Positions 1-6,891 of a DNA stretch of 17,599 nt are shown one piece after another. The stretch's first letter is position 1. Each line of letters begins with the position of its first letter. The translations under genes were made by a program, and so were the position numbers. A model generated the notes under the pieces. The model did not search any database. It was not told the origin of the DNA and saw only the letters and a list, made by a program, of their open reading frames with translations. Source of the stretch: an uncultured bacterium (GTDB lineage Bacteria; Actinomycetota; Coriobacteriia; Coriobacteriales; Coriobacteriaceae); contig CAJMRP010000035.1 in assembly GCA_905215765.1 (NCBI GenBank), positions 1 to 17,599 of the forward strand, given 5' to 3'.

Positions 1-945
1 CCCGCCGATGCCCAGCTCATAATCGAGGGCTTCGGCGCCGCGGTCACACGCCCGGTCACGCTGCGCGCCAACACGCTCAAGGCGACCGCCGAGGACATCG
101 CTGCGGCGCTCGATGCAGCCGGCATCGCCCACAACCCCGTCGCCTGGTACCCAGACGCCTTTATCCTGCCCGAGGCCCAGGTTTCCGATCTGTGGGATCT
201 CGACATCTACCGCGACGGCAAGATCTACCTGCAGAGCCTGTCATCCATGATGCCGCCGTTGGTCCTGGGCGCCCAGGCAGGCGAGGACATCCTGGACATG
301 TGCGCAGCCCCTGGCGGCAAGACGACGCAGATCGCCGCCCTCACGCAGGGACAGGCACACCTCACCGCCTGTGAGATGAACATCCCCCGCGCCGAGAAGC
401 TCGAATCAAACCTCCATCGCCAGGGTGCCAAAAACGTGCCCGTCATGCGCATCGACGCACGCGAGCTCGACGAGTTCTTCCGCTTCGACCGCATCCTGCT
501 CGACGCCCCCTGCACCGGCACGGGCACCGTCATCAGCGGCAACGAGAAAAGCCTGCGCGGCCTGACCGAGCAGTTGCTCGTCAAGTGCGCCCGCTCGCAG
601 CGCGCGCTTCTGGACCGCGCCATGGGTGCCCTCAAGCCGGGCGGCACGCTCGTCTATTCCACTTGTTCGATCATGCCGCAGGAAAACGAGGACGCCCTGC
701 AAGAGGCCCTCGACAAGCATATGGACTGCGAGCTCATCCCCCTTGACGGCACGCCGAGCGAAAGCGAAGCACGCCGCGCCCAGGAAGCCGGCGAGGAGCC
801 GCGCGTCGAGTCCAACGCTCTGACCGAGGCCATTGCCGCGGGTCAGGTATCGGCCATCGCCAACGGCCTGCCCGGCACGCTCACCATTCCGCCTAGCCGC
901 GACTTTGAGGGCTTCTACATTGCCCTGATTCGAAAACGCAGCTAG
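1..945 (+). CDS. NOL1/NOP2/Sun (RsmB/RsmF-like) m5C RNA methyltransferase, 5' partial
   Basis: The frame is open from base 1 to the TAG at 943-945, so at least 314 residues are present and the N-terminus lies outside the window. The protein is a SAM-dependent cytosine-5 RNA methyltransferase, probably acting on rRNA in the cytoplasm. Visible motifs, numbered from base 1, are the SAM-binding loop CAAPGGKT (101-108), motif IV DAPCTGTGT with Cys171, and motif VI YSTCS with Cys222. Family knowledge gives two cysteines, one attacking C6 and one helping product release, and both are present. A segment reading IYLQSLSSMMPP just before the Rossmann core is also typical. The C-terminus ends shortly after the catalytic fold (GFYIALIRKRS), so there is no long PUA-type tail. 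Which of RsmB, RsmF or a tRNA enzyme it equals cannot be decided from this fragment. Confidence 0.93.
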   Translation, partial: PADAQLIIEGFGAAVTRPVTLRANTLKATAEDIAAALDAAGIAHNPVAWYPDAFILPEAQVSDLWDLDIYRDGKIYLQSLSSMMPPLVLGAQAGEDILDMCAAPGGKTTQIAALTQGQAHLTACEMNIPRAEKLESNLHRQGAKNVPVMRIDARELDEFFRFDRILLDAPCTGTGTVISGNEKSLRGLTEQLLVKCARSQRALLDRAMGALKPGGTLVYSTCSIMPQENEDALQEALDKHMDCELIPLDGTPSESEARRAQEAGEEPRVESNALTEAIAAGQVSAIANGLPGTLTIPPSRDFEGFYIALIRKRS

Positions 946-969
946 CGCACGGATCCAAAACTCAACAAG

Positions 970-1140
970 CTATCTCTGTGCGCGTTTGCCCTGTTGGTCG
1001 CGATGCTGTTTAAGCATCGTGCGCTCCTTGCGTTCGGCCCTTTTGCCCTTAATGGCCGTGACCACAAAGTAGATGACCGCGGCGACAACGATTGCGCCCA
1101 CACACAGGCCAATCGAGCCAAACATTGCTGTCAATTCCAT
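970..1140 (-). CDS. Small single-pass membrane protein, 56 aa, unknown function
   Basis: This 56-codon frame starts with ATG at 1140 and ends with TAG at 970-972. An SD-like AGAGAGGTGA lies about 7 nt before the ATG, which strongly supports translation. The predicted protein begins MELTAMFGSIGLC, has one hydrophobic segment at about residues 8-28, and then a very basic tail (KGKRAERKERTMLKQHRDQ), as expected for a single-pass protein with its tail in the cytoplasm. It converges on the methyltransferase gene, with 24 bp between the two stops. I recognise no family. It could be a conserved Coriobacteriia small membrane protein. The main uncertainty is its size, but the RBS, TM segment and positive-inside tail agree. 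Confidence 0.7.
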   Translation of the reverse strand: MELTAMFGSIGLCVGAIVVAAVIYFVVTAIKGKRAERKERTMLKQHRDQQGKRAQR

Positions 1141-1330
1141 ACCGCGTCACCTCTCTTTTAAACGGGACTTTCAAGATAGCACCTCGATCCCCGCCACCAC
1201 AGCTCCTTCACGTTCGCCGGCCCTTCGGTCTAACGGATGGCGCGGCGGGGAAAAATCAACTCGTCAAACGATTTAGCAATCGTAGCGCCGGTCGCACGCT
1301 GACGGGTGCACAACATAGAAACGGACCACC
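1141..1330. other. Divergent intergenic region between the small membrane ORF and the barrel protein gene
   Basis: This 190-bp gap must hold promoters for both divergent genes. Toward the small ORF, the minus strand carries TGCTATCTT near 1170-1178, which resembles an extended -10, but no good -35 is visible. Toward 1331 there is a small inverted repeat (ACGATT, 4-nt loop, AATCGT) at 1268-1283. I could not place a convincing sigma-A promoter for the plus-strand gene. Confidence 0.3.
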
Positions 1331-2422
1331 ATGGATTCTCTCAACGATTTGAACGAGCGCGTCGACGCCTTCGTCGGCACCAGCTCCTTCGACACGCCTG
1401 CCGCGGCAAACGACCAAGCTCCCATCGATGTGCCCGCCGAGGTTCACGAGGACATCGTCGCCTCGGTCGACTTCTCCGAGGTTGAGCTTGCAGACGAATT
1501 TACCGAGCCCCAGGTGGCCGTAACCCCCAACGGCCTTTTGCCCATGGAGCCGCTGCCCATCGACGGACGCCTGCGCAAGGCGGCCCTCCGTATGCCCGAT
1601 GAGATCGAGGAGGCCAGCGGCTTTACGCTCTTTGGCCGCCGCATCAAATCGCTCATCTACACCACCGACGTGGCGGTCATCCGCAACTCCAATGCCGACG
1701 CCGTGTTTGCCGTCTACCCCTTCACGCCGCAGCCCGCCATTACGCAGGCGCTGCTGACCGTTGCCGAGTGCCCGGTCTTTGTGGGCGTTGGCGGCGGCAC
1801 CACCACCGGTAAGCGCTCCGTGCAGATGGCGGCCGTTTCCGAGATGCAAGGCGCGGCGGGCTGCGTGGTCAACTCCCCCGCTACTGCCGAAATGGTCGAG
1901 CACATCACCAACATCGCCGACATCCCCGTCATCGCCACGGTCGTTCGCTGCGACGACGATGCTCACGCCAAGGTGCGCGCCGGAGCCAAGATTCTCAACA
2001 TCGCCGCCGGCAAGAACACGCCCCAGGTCCTACGCGAGCTGCGCGAGCACTATCCCAACCTGCCGCTTATCGCGCCGGGCGGCAAGACGCCCGAGAGCAT
2101 TCGCGAGACCATCGCCGCCGGCGCCAACGCCATCATCTGGACACCGCCTTCGGCCCAGCAGCTACAGACCGACATGATGCAGCGTTATCGCAAGATGAAG
2201 GAAGACGCCACACCTGTCATCTCGCGCGACGACGTGCCCATTATCGACCAGGTCGCCGCCGCCGAAGTCAGCCAAGTCGAGAACATGAATCCCGATGTGC
2301 CGATTCCCGACGAAGTCATCGAGCGCGTCGCTTCAATCCACGAGCGCGTCGAGGAACATCGCGCCAACCGCGGCCTCAAGCCGTCACTGCACGGCTTTTT
2401 CTTCCGCGGAAAGAAACGCTAA
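1331..2422 (+). CDS. TIM-barrel-like protein with phosphate-binding loops, function unknown
   Basis: The protein has 363 residues. The core, about residues 100-290, alternates beta strands and helices like a TIM barrel: SLIYTTDVAVIR, DAVFAVYPF, CPVFVGVGGGTTTGK, AGCVVNSP, IPVIATVV, AKILNIAAGKNTP, LPLIAPGGKTPESI, ANAIIWTPP. The Gly-rich loops at 153-161, 225-230 and 250-255 resemble phosphate-binding loops of ThiE/ThiG/TrpC-type barrels, which is an inference. The first ~75 residues are acidic and low-complexity, and the last ~70 form a predicted helical tail ending in RGKKR. No signal peptide or TM segment is seen, so it is probably cytoplasmic. The start is the first ATG and the RBS is weak (GGA 5 nt upstream). 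Internal M72 has no better RBS. I do not assign a reaction. Confidence 0.85.
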   Translation: MDSLNDLNERVDAFVGTSSFDTPAAANDQAPIDVPAEVHEDIVASVDFSEVELADEFTEPQVAVTPNGLLPMEPLPIDGRLRKAALRMPDEIEEASGFTLFGRRIKSLIYTTDVAVIRNSNADAVFAVYPFTPQPAITQALLTVAECPVFVGVGGGTTTGKRSVQMAAVSEMQGAAGCVVNSPATAEMVEHITNIADIPVIATVVRCDDDAHAKVRAGAKILNIAAGKNTPQVLRELREHYPNLPLIAPGGKTPESIRETIAAGANAIIWTPPSAQQLQTDMMQRYRKMKEDATPVISRDDVPIIDQVAAAEVSQVENMNPDVPIPDEVIERVASIHERVEEHRANRGLKPSLHGFFFRGKKR

Positions 2423-2434
2423 TCGTAACAGCAA

Positions 2435-2472
2435 GGCCCGCCCCACAAACGTGAGGCGGGCCGTTTTCGTTT
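2435..2472 (+). terminator. Rho-independent terminator after the barrel protein gene
   Basis: Perfect 8-bp GC stem (GGCCCGCC at 2435-2442, GGCGGGCC at 2455-2462) with a 12-nt loop, followed by GTTTTCGTTT. It lies 12 bp after the stop at 2422. The converging degV gene ends at 2504, so the hairpin may also act on the minus strand, although the T-run there is poor. Confidence 0.88.
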
Positions 2473-2503
2473 GAGCAATCACGCAGCGATGTGATGGGGC
2501 AAA

Positions 2504-3394
2504 TTAATCCACGCGCTTGTCGCCCATAAAGAAGAGCGCCACCGTACCAGGTCCGGTATGCGAGCCAATCAGAGTACCGATGTCATTGATCTCAATCTTG
2601 CCTTTAAGCTGCGGAACCTGTTCCTCAATCAGCGCCGCAACTGCCTCGGCATCCTCGCGGCACGCCGAGTGCGACATGATGCACTTACCCGAATAATCCA
2701 CACCGTCCTGCACGTGTGCCATCATGGTCTTAGCCATCTCGGAAATCGCGCGCTTCTTAGTGCGAATCTTCTCACGTGGCGACAGCTTGCCGTCGCAATC
2801 GACCGTCATAAGCGGGCAAATCTTAAGCGCCGTGCCGATGATCGCACTCGCAGCCGAAATGCGACCGCCGCGCAGGTAGCTCGACAGATCGGTCGAGAAG
2901 AACCAGTGGTGCAGGTTGAGTTTATGCTCCTCAATCCAAGCGGCCGTCTCGTCGAGTGAAGCCCCGCTATCGCGCACGTCGGCGGCATATTCCAGCAACA
3001 GACCAAAGCCCGAAGACGCCCCCAGCGAATCGATGACGCGCACCTTGCCGCCCTGGGGATAGCGATCCGCGAGCATCTGCGCCGCGACGCAGGCCGATCC
3101 ATACGTGCCCGAAATACCCGACGACAACGTCAGGTGCAGCACGTCTTTACCCTCGGCAACAAACGGCTCCCAAAACTCCTCGTACTCACCCACGCTCACC
3201 TGAGACGTCTTGGGCATGGCGCCCGCGGCAATCTGGGCAAAAAACTCGTCCGGCGTAATCGACTGATACAGATCGTCCGTATAGACAACATCGTCGATCT
3301 CGTAATGAAAACACACGACAGGGATATTGCGCGACGCAAAGAACTCACGGGTTCGATCGGCGGCGGATTCACAGGTCAGGACAAAATCACTCAT
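2504..3394 (-). CDS. DegV family protein (fatty-acid-binding)
   Basis: The protein has 296 residues, close to the usual ~280 of DegV proteins, which bind a fatty acid between two EDD-fold domains. In many Gram-positives they feed the FakA/FakB fatty-acid kinase. Seen here are TSQVS (63-67), the signature SSGISGTY (91-98), IDSLGASSG (121-129), a LRGGRIS loop (174-180), and a C-terminal HTGPGT motif that closes the lipid site. The start was set at ATG 3394 because AAGGAG (3401-3406) is 6 nt upstream. The in-frame ATG at 3412 lies before that SD and has none itself. It is monocistronic and diverges from fbp. No fakA kinase gene is in the window, so the FakB role is inferred from family only. Confidence 0.93.
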   Translation of the reverse strand: MSDFVLTCESAADRTREFFASRNIPVVCFHYEIDDVVYTDDLYQSITPDEFFAQIAAGAMPKTSQVSVGEYEEFWEPFVAEGKDVLHLTLSSGISGTYGSACVAAQMLADRYPQGGKVRVIDSLGASSGFGLLLEYAADVRDSGASLDETAAWIEEHKLNLHHWFFSTDLSSYLRGGRISAASAIIGTALKICPLMTVDCDGKLSPREKIRTKKRAISEMAKTMMAHVQDGVDYSGKCIMSHSACREDAEAVAALIEEQVPQLKGKIEINDIGTLIGSHTGPGTVALFFMGDKRVD

Positions 3395-3422
3395 ATGAGG
3401 CTCCTTACTCATTGCTGCGCAA

Positions 3423-3431
3423 ATTATCGCA
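3423..3431 (-). promoter_or_regulatory. Probable extended -10 promoter of the degV-family gene
   Basis: The minus strand reads TGCGATAAT at 3431-3423, matching an extended -10 (TGn followed by a TATAAT-like hexamer). It would give a ~20-nt leader before ATG 3394. No convincing -35 is seen at 16-18 nt upstream. Confidence 0.5.
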
Positions 3432-3459
3432 CAGTGAGCCTACATGCGGTACATATGTC

Positions 3460-3490
3460 CACTATTTACCAAATCGAACCAAAAATAGTG
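3460..3490. repeat. Inverted repeat in the degV/fbp divergent region (possible operator)
   Basis: CACTATTT (3460-3467) and AAATAGTG (3483-3490) form a perfect 8-bp inverted repeat with a 15-nt spacer. It sits about 45-75 bp upstream of the predicted degV-family start site. No T-run follows in either direction, so an operator is more likely than a terminator. Confidence 0.45.
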
Positions 3491-3506
3491 AACATCTTTA
3501 CCACCA

Positions 3507-3572
3507 TCGTCTCCACCGACCCGACGCATAAATATCTGAGAAAACACCCTCTGTCGTCTCCACCCAACCGAC
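3507..3572. repeat. Pair of 19-bp direct repeats upstream of fbp
   Basis: TCGTCTCCACCGACCCGAC (3507-3525) recurs as TCGTCTCCACCCAACCGAC (3554-3572), 17 of 19 bases identical, with starts 47 bp apart. A palindrome AAATCGATTT lies just downstream (3588-3597). This 320-bp gap holds no gene, so the repeats may be regulator sites. Confidence 0.4.
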
Positions 3573-3658
3573 ACATCTACCTTCACTAAATCGATTTACC
3601 AAACCGTTCAGCCGACATTTCAGCCGCTGGCGCAAAATCGAAACAAAAGCGGCGCATA

Positions 3659-3686
3659 CTGATAAACGTTTGACGCTGTTTATCAG
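3659..3686 (+). promoter_or_regulatory. Inverted repeat just upstream of fbp (possible operator)
   Basis: CTGATAAAC (3659-3667) and GTTTATCAG (3678-3686) are perfect 9-bp arms around a 10-nt centre, ending 28 bp before the fbp ATG. TTTT follows immediately, so a weak attenuator is an alternative, but the stem is AT-rich. An operator overlapping the transcription start is my preferred reading. Confidence 0.45.
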
Positions 3687-3714
3687 TTTTACCAGCCCCA
3701 TCGGAAGGTGTTTC

Positions 3715-5631
3715 ATGGTCGCATTCGATCGCAACCCGCAAGACTTCAAGTATCTGCGCCTGCTGTCGAGACAGTTCCCCACCGAACAATCCGCGTTTAC
3801 CGAAATTATCAACCTCTCGGCCATCCTCAACCTACCCAAGGGCACCGAGCATTTTATGAGCGACGTGCATGGCGAGTACGAAGCCTTTATGCACATCCTC
3901 AACAACTGCTCGGGCGTCGTGCGCGAGCATGTCGACGAGATCTTTGGCGACACGCTCTCCTTTGACGAAAAGGGCGAGCTGTGTACGCTCATCTACTACC
4001 CGCGCGAGAAGATCGACCTGGTCCGCAGCTGGCGCGAGGACTCGCCAACCTGGTACAAGACAATGCTCGACCAGCTCATCATGGTCGCTCGCTCACTTTC
4101 AAGCCGCTACACGCGCTCCAAGGTGCGTAAGGCCATCCCGCGCGACTACGCCTACATCATCGACGAGTTATTGCACACGCACCCGGACGAGAACAACTAT
4201 CGCGTGCGCTATCACGAGCGCATCGTGGAGTCCATCCTGGAGACCGCCAGCGCCGACGACTTTATCGAGTCGCTCGCCTCGCTCATCAAGCGCCTGGCCG
4301 TCGACCATCTGCACCTGGTGGGCGACATCTTCGACCGCGGCGGCGGCGCTGCCGAGATTATGGACCGCCTGCTCACCTACCATTCGCTCGACATCCAGTG
4401 GGGCAACCACGACCTGCTGTGGATGGGCGCTGCGGCCGGTGAGCCCGCCTGCATCGCCACGGTATTGCGCAACAACCTACGCTACGACAACTACGAGATC
4501 CTGGAGAACGACTACGGCATCTCGCTGCGTGAGCTTGTCGCCTTTGCCGATGCCACCTATACCGCCGGTGAGTCCATCACCCCGCTGATCAAAGCCATCA
4601 ACGTGCTGCTCTTTAAGCTCGAGGGCCAGATTATCCAGCGCCACCCCGAGTTCGATATGACCGACCGCATGTTACTCGACAAGATCGAACACGACACCGG
4701 CACGGTCACGCTCGCCGACGGCAGCGTGTGGCCGCTCACGACCAACGACTTCCCCACCGTCGACCCGGCGGACCCCTATACGCTCACGCCCCAGGAGCAG
4801 CACATCATCGACAAGCTCGTGTCCGAGTTTGTCACCGCCGATCACCTGCATCGCCATATCGATTTCCTCTATTCCCACGGCTCGATGTACAAGGTCGCCA
4901 ACGGCAACCTGCTCTTCCACGGCTGCGTTCCGCTCAACGAAGACGGCACCTTTAGCAGCATGAACTGTCTGGGCACCTGGCACGCTGGCCGCGATTATCT
5001 CGATTTTTGCGACCACATCGCCCGCCGCGCCTGGCGCGTGGGCGACCGCGACGCTCTCGACTGGATGTGGTACCTGTGGATTGGCTTTAACTCGCCCGCC
5101 AGCGGACGCCTGGTGCGTACCTTTGAGCGCGCCTATATCGCCGATAAGAGCACCTGGGTCGAGCCGATGGACCCGTACTTTACGCTTACCAAGTCGCCCT
5201 CGGTCTGCGACGACATCATGCGCGAGTTTGGCGTCGCGCCCATGGCATGTTCGCCGACCGGCCACATCATCAACGGCCACACGCCCGTTAAAACCACCAA
5301 GGGTGAGCAGCCCATCCGCGCCGAGGGCAAGCTACTGGTCATCGATGGCGGCTTCTGCCGCGCTTACCATCCCAAGACGGGCATCGCCGGCTATACGCTC
5401 ATCTCGAGCTCGCGCGGCTGCCGCCTCAAGTCGCACCGGGCCTTTACGACGGTTGCCGAGGCACTCACGCGCAACGTGGACATCGAGAGCGAGACCAACC
5501 GTTTTGACCAAGCAGACCGTCGCCGCATGGTGAGCGACACCGATACTGGCGCCAAGATTCGCAGCCAGATCCAGGACCTGCGCCAGCTGCTCGATGCATA
5601 TAGAAACGGTGCTATCGAGGAGCACGCCTAG
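3715..5631 (+). CDS. fbp: Class III fructose-1,6-bisphosphatase
   Basis: This cytosolic enzyme hydrolyses fructose-1,6-bisphosphate to fructose-6-phosphate in gluconeogenesis. The 638-aa length fits the Firmicutes-type class III family (FBPase_2), which uses a calcineurin-like metallophosphatase fold rather than the class I/II fold. Metal-site motifs are SDVHGE (49-54), GDIFDRG (203-209) and GNHD (230-233). Later motifs such as ASGRLVRTFERAY, NGHTPV and DGGFCRAYH also fit the family. The start was set at ATG 3715, preceded by GGAAGGTG at about 5 nt. An upstream TTG at 3670 in the same frame would lie inside the inverted repeat and is rejected. The first GtrA gene follows 78 bp downstream and may be co-transcribed. 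Confidence 0.96.
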   Translation: MVAFDRNPQDFKYLRLLSRQFPTEQSAFTEIINLSAILNLPKGTEHFMSDVHGEYEAFMHILNNCSGVVREHVDEIFGDTLSFDEKGELCTLIYYPREKIDLVRSWREDSPTWYKTMLDQLIMVARSLSSRYTRSKVRKAIPRDYAYIIDELLHTHPDENNYRVRYHERIVESILETASADDFIESLASLIKRLAVDHLHLVGDIFDRGGGAAEIMDRLLTYHSLDIQWGNHDLLWMGAAAGEPACIATVLRNNLRYDNYEILENDYGISLRELVAFADATYTAGESITPLIKAINVLLFKLEGQIIQRHPEFDMTDRMLLDKIEHDTGTVTLADGSVWPLTTNDFPTVDPADPYTLTPQEQHIIDKLVSEFVTADHLHRHIDFLYSHGSMYKVANGNLLFHGCVPLNEDGTFSSMNCLGTWHAGRDYLDFCDHIARRAWRVGDRDALDWMWYLWIGFNSPASGRLVRTFERAYIADKSTWVEPMDPYFTLTKSPSVCDDIMREFGVAPMACSPTGHIINGHTPVKTTKGEQPIRAEGKLLVIDGGFCRAYHPKTGIAGYTLISSSRGCRLKSHRAFTTVAEALTRNVDIESETNRFDQADRRRMVSDTDTGAKIRSQIQDLRQLLDAYRNGAIEEHA

Positions 5632-5637
5632 CACCAC

Positions 5638-5692
5638 CCGCGGGGATTGGCTAAACTTGCTGAGTTTGTCATCCCCGCGGCGCTTCGGCGCC
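5638..5692 (+). promoter_or_regulatory. Structured RNA segment between fbp and the first GtrA gene
   Basis: CCGCGGGGAT (5638-5647) pairs with ATCCCCGCGG (5671-5680). Inside the loop AAACT (5653-5657) pairs with AGTTT (5663-5667). A second hairpin GGCGC-TTCG-GCGCC follows at 5679-5692, sharing two bases with the first, so the two are partly exclusive. No U-tract follows, so this is not a standard terminator. It could be an mRNA-processing or stability element, and it ends 17 nt before the GtrA ATG. Confidence 0.55.
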
Positions 5693-5709
5693 AGCTTAAG
5701 GCAGGTACT

Positions 5710-6105
5710 ATGCAAAAGCTCCTTGCGCAGATCATGAAATTTGGCGTCGTCGGTGTCATTGCCACGGTTATCGACTTTGGCATTATGAATCTGCTCCACT
5801 ACGGTCTGGGCCTCAACATCCTAATCGCCAACACCAGCGGCTTTATCATCTCACTCATCTTTAACTACCTCGCAAGCATGAAGTACGTGTTTACGCACAA
5901 GGAAGGCATGAGCCGCCGCCGCGAGTTCATCATCTTTGTCGTGCTGTCCGTGATCGGCCTGGCTCTCAACGACGGCATCGTGCTGGCGCTCAACGCCGGC
6001 CTGGGACTCGAGGCCAATATCGCCAAGATTTGCGCCACCGCGCTTGTCATGGTCTACAACTTTGTGACCCGAAAGATCTTCCTGGAGGGCGACGAGACCA
6101 AATAG
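5710..6105 (+). CDS. GtrA family membrane protein (copy 1)
   Basis: The 131-residue protein has four predicted membrane helices at about 8-30, 35-55, 72-92 and 97-117, the usual GtrA layout. GtrA-family proteins are integral membrane proteins tied to cell-surface polysaccharide or teichoic-acid glycosylation, often proposed to flip lipid-linked sugars. The substrate here is unknown. Family hallmarks are KFGVVGVIATVIDFGIMNLL near the N-terminus, FNYLASMKYVF in the middle, and VYNFVTRKIF at the end. The start was set at ATG 5710 with AAGGCAGGT just upstream. A TTG at 5647 would place the strong hairpin inside the coding region and is rejected. It is a paralogue of the gene at 6325, sharing the SMKYVF / EGMSR / REF / LSVIGL / LND pattern. 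Confidence 0.9.
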   Translation: MQKLLAQIMKFGVVGVIATVIDFGIMNLLHYGLGLNILIANTSGFIISLIFNYLASMKYVFTHKEGMSRRREFIIFVVLSVIGLALNDGIVLALNAGLGLEANIAKICATALVMVYNFVTRKIFLEGDETK

Positions 6106-6126
6106 CTCGACACCCCCGCAGCATTA

Positions 6127-6176
6127 CGGCGCCCACGGACGATGCGCACTCAGCGCAGTATCGTCCGTGGGCGCCG
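6127..6176 (+). terminator. Very strong hairpin between the GtrA genes (terminator-like, poor T-tract)
   Basis: CGGCGCCCACGGACGAT (6127-6143) and ATCGTCCGTGGGCGCCG (6160-6176) form a perfect 17-bp stem. The loop contains a further GCGC/GCGC pair. It lies 21 bp after the first GtrA stop. The sequence after it is CTCGTTTAC rather than a real T-run, so it may terminate inefficiently or protect the 3' end of the upstream mRNA. Confidence 0.55.
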
Positions 6177-6244
6177 CTCGTTTACGGGAAGATTTGCAAC
6201 GTTTGCGGATTAGCTCTTGAAAATTTGGCGAGTTCATATAGTTC

Positions 6245-6273
6245 TTGGCAAAGACCTTACGTTTCCCTTGTAA
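6245..6273 (+). promoter_or_regulatory. Possible promoter of the second GtrA gene
   Basis: TTGGCA (6245-6250) is followed after 17 nt by TTGTAA (6268-6273), a modest -35/-10 pair in the 219-bp gap between the GtrA genes. It would give a ~45-nt leader. The rest of this gap holds only the 6127-6176 hairpin; no gene is seen. Confidence 0.35.
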
Positions 6274-6324
6274 AAGCTCTAAAGTATCCTCTGCTCGATT
6301 CATCAACGCATTGGATGTGATTAC

Positions 6325-6732
6325 GTGCGCAAGGCGCTGGCACAACCTCATACCAAGCAGTTCCTCAAGTTTGCCGTCGTGGGTCTTATCTCCTTTGGCA
6401 TCGACTGGGGCATGCTCATTGCGCTCGTCGAGCTGTTCCACCTCGACTTTTTGATGAGCACCACGGTTTCGTTTATCACGTCCGTCGTGGTCAACTACTG
6501 GCTCAGCATGAAGTACGTGTTCGACCACCGCGAAGGCATGAGCCGCAAGCGCGAGTTCACGATCTTCACCATCCTGTCGGTGATCGGCCTGGGCCTCAAC
6601 GACCTGTACATGTTTGTGGGCGTCACGTTTTTGAGCATCGGCTACCAGGCCATGAAGGCCATCGCCACGTTCTTGGTCACCTGGTACAACTACTTCAGCC
6701 GCCGCTTCTTCCTCGAGGGCGCACGGTCGTAG
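6325..6732 (+). CDS. GtrA family membrane protein (copy 2)
   Basis: The 135-residue protein has four predicted membrane helices and typical GtrA motifs: KFAVVGLISFGIDWGMLI, NYWLSMKYVF, a central LSVIGLGLNDLYMF helix and a C-terminal WYNYFSRRFF. It resembles the first GtrA protein over the whole length and also at DNA level around 6504-6603, which points to a tandem duplication. Translation starts at GTG 6325. No other start codon exists between it and the upstream in-frame stop near 6280, and the RBS is weak (GGA 9 nt upstream). The intergenic hairpin and possible own promoter suggest it can be expressed separately from copy 1. The glycolipid substrate is unknown. Confidence 0.88.
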   Translation: MRKALAQPHTKQFLKFAVVGLISFGIDWGMLIALVELFHLDFLMSTTVSFITSVVVNYWLSMKYVFDHREGMSRKREFTIFTILSVIGLGLNDLYMFVGVTFLSIGYQAMKAIATFLVTWYNYFSRRFFLEGARS

Positions 6733-6758
6733 TCGATTCACTATTTGCTTGAATGTAT

Positions 6759-6796
6759 AACCGGTTGGAATTCCCGTTCCAACCGGTTTTTTGTTT
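6759..6796 (+). terminator. Rho-independent terminator after the second GtrA gene
   Basis: A 12-bp perfect stem (AACCGGTTGGAA at 6759-6770, TTCCAACCGGTT at 6777-6788) with a 6-nt loop is followed by TTTTG. The last bases of the stem extend the T-run to six Ts. Confidence 0.95.
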
Positions 6797-6830
6797 GCCG
6801 AGAGACCCGGCGACCCAGTCCCATTCGCAT

Positions 6831-6867
6831 GAAAAACGGGCGGTCCGGATGTTGGTCCGAACCGCCC
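6831..6867 (-). terminator. Rho-independent terminator of the DUF4430 operon
   Basis: On the minus strand GGGCGGTTCGG (6867-6857) pairs with CCGGACCGCCC (6848-6838), 11 bp with one G-U pair and an 8-nt loop. GTTTTTC (6837-6831) follows. It lies 25 bp beyond the stop of the small DUF4430 gene and ends the operon. With the 6759 terminator it separates two convergent units. Confidence 0.93.
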
Positions 6868-6891
6868 ATCTGGCGCGCTATGTCGAGGCCT

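Noticed and set aside
3670..3714. 15 extra N-terminal residues for fructose-bisphosphatase from a TTG
   Set aside because: The TTG lies in the inverted repeat and has no SD, while ATG 3715 has GGAAGGTG in the right place.
5647..5709. 21 extra N-terminal residues for the first GtrA protein from a TTG
   Set aside because: The region is a strong hairpin and the GtrA fold starts at ATG 5710, which has its own RBS.
6127..6176. Possible terminal inverted repeat of an insertion sequence
   Set aside because: The arms are only 16 nt apart, with no room for an element between them. A hairpin in RNA is the simpler reading.
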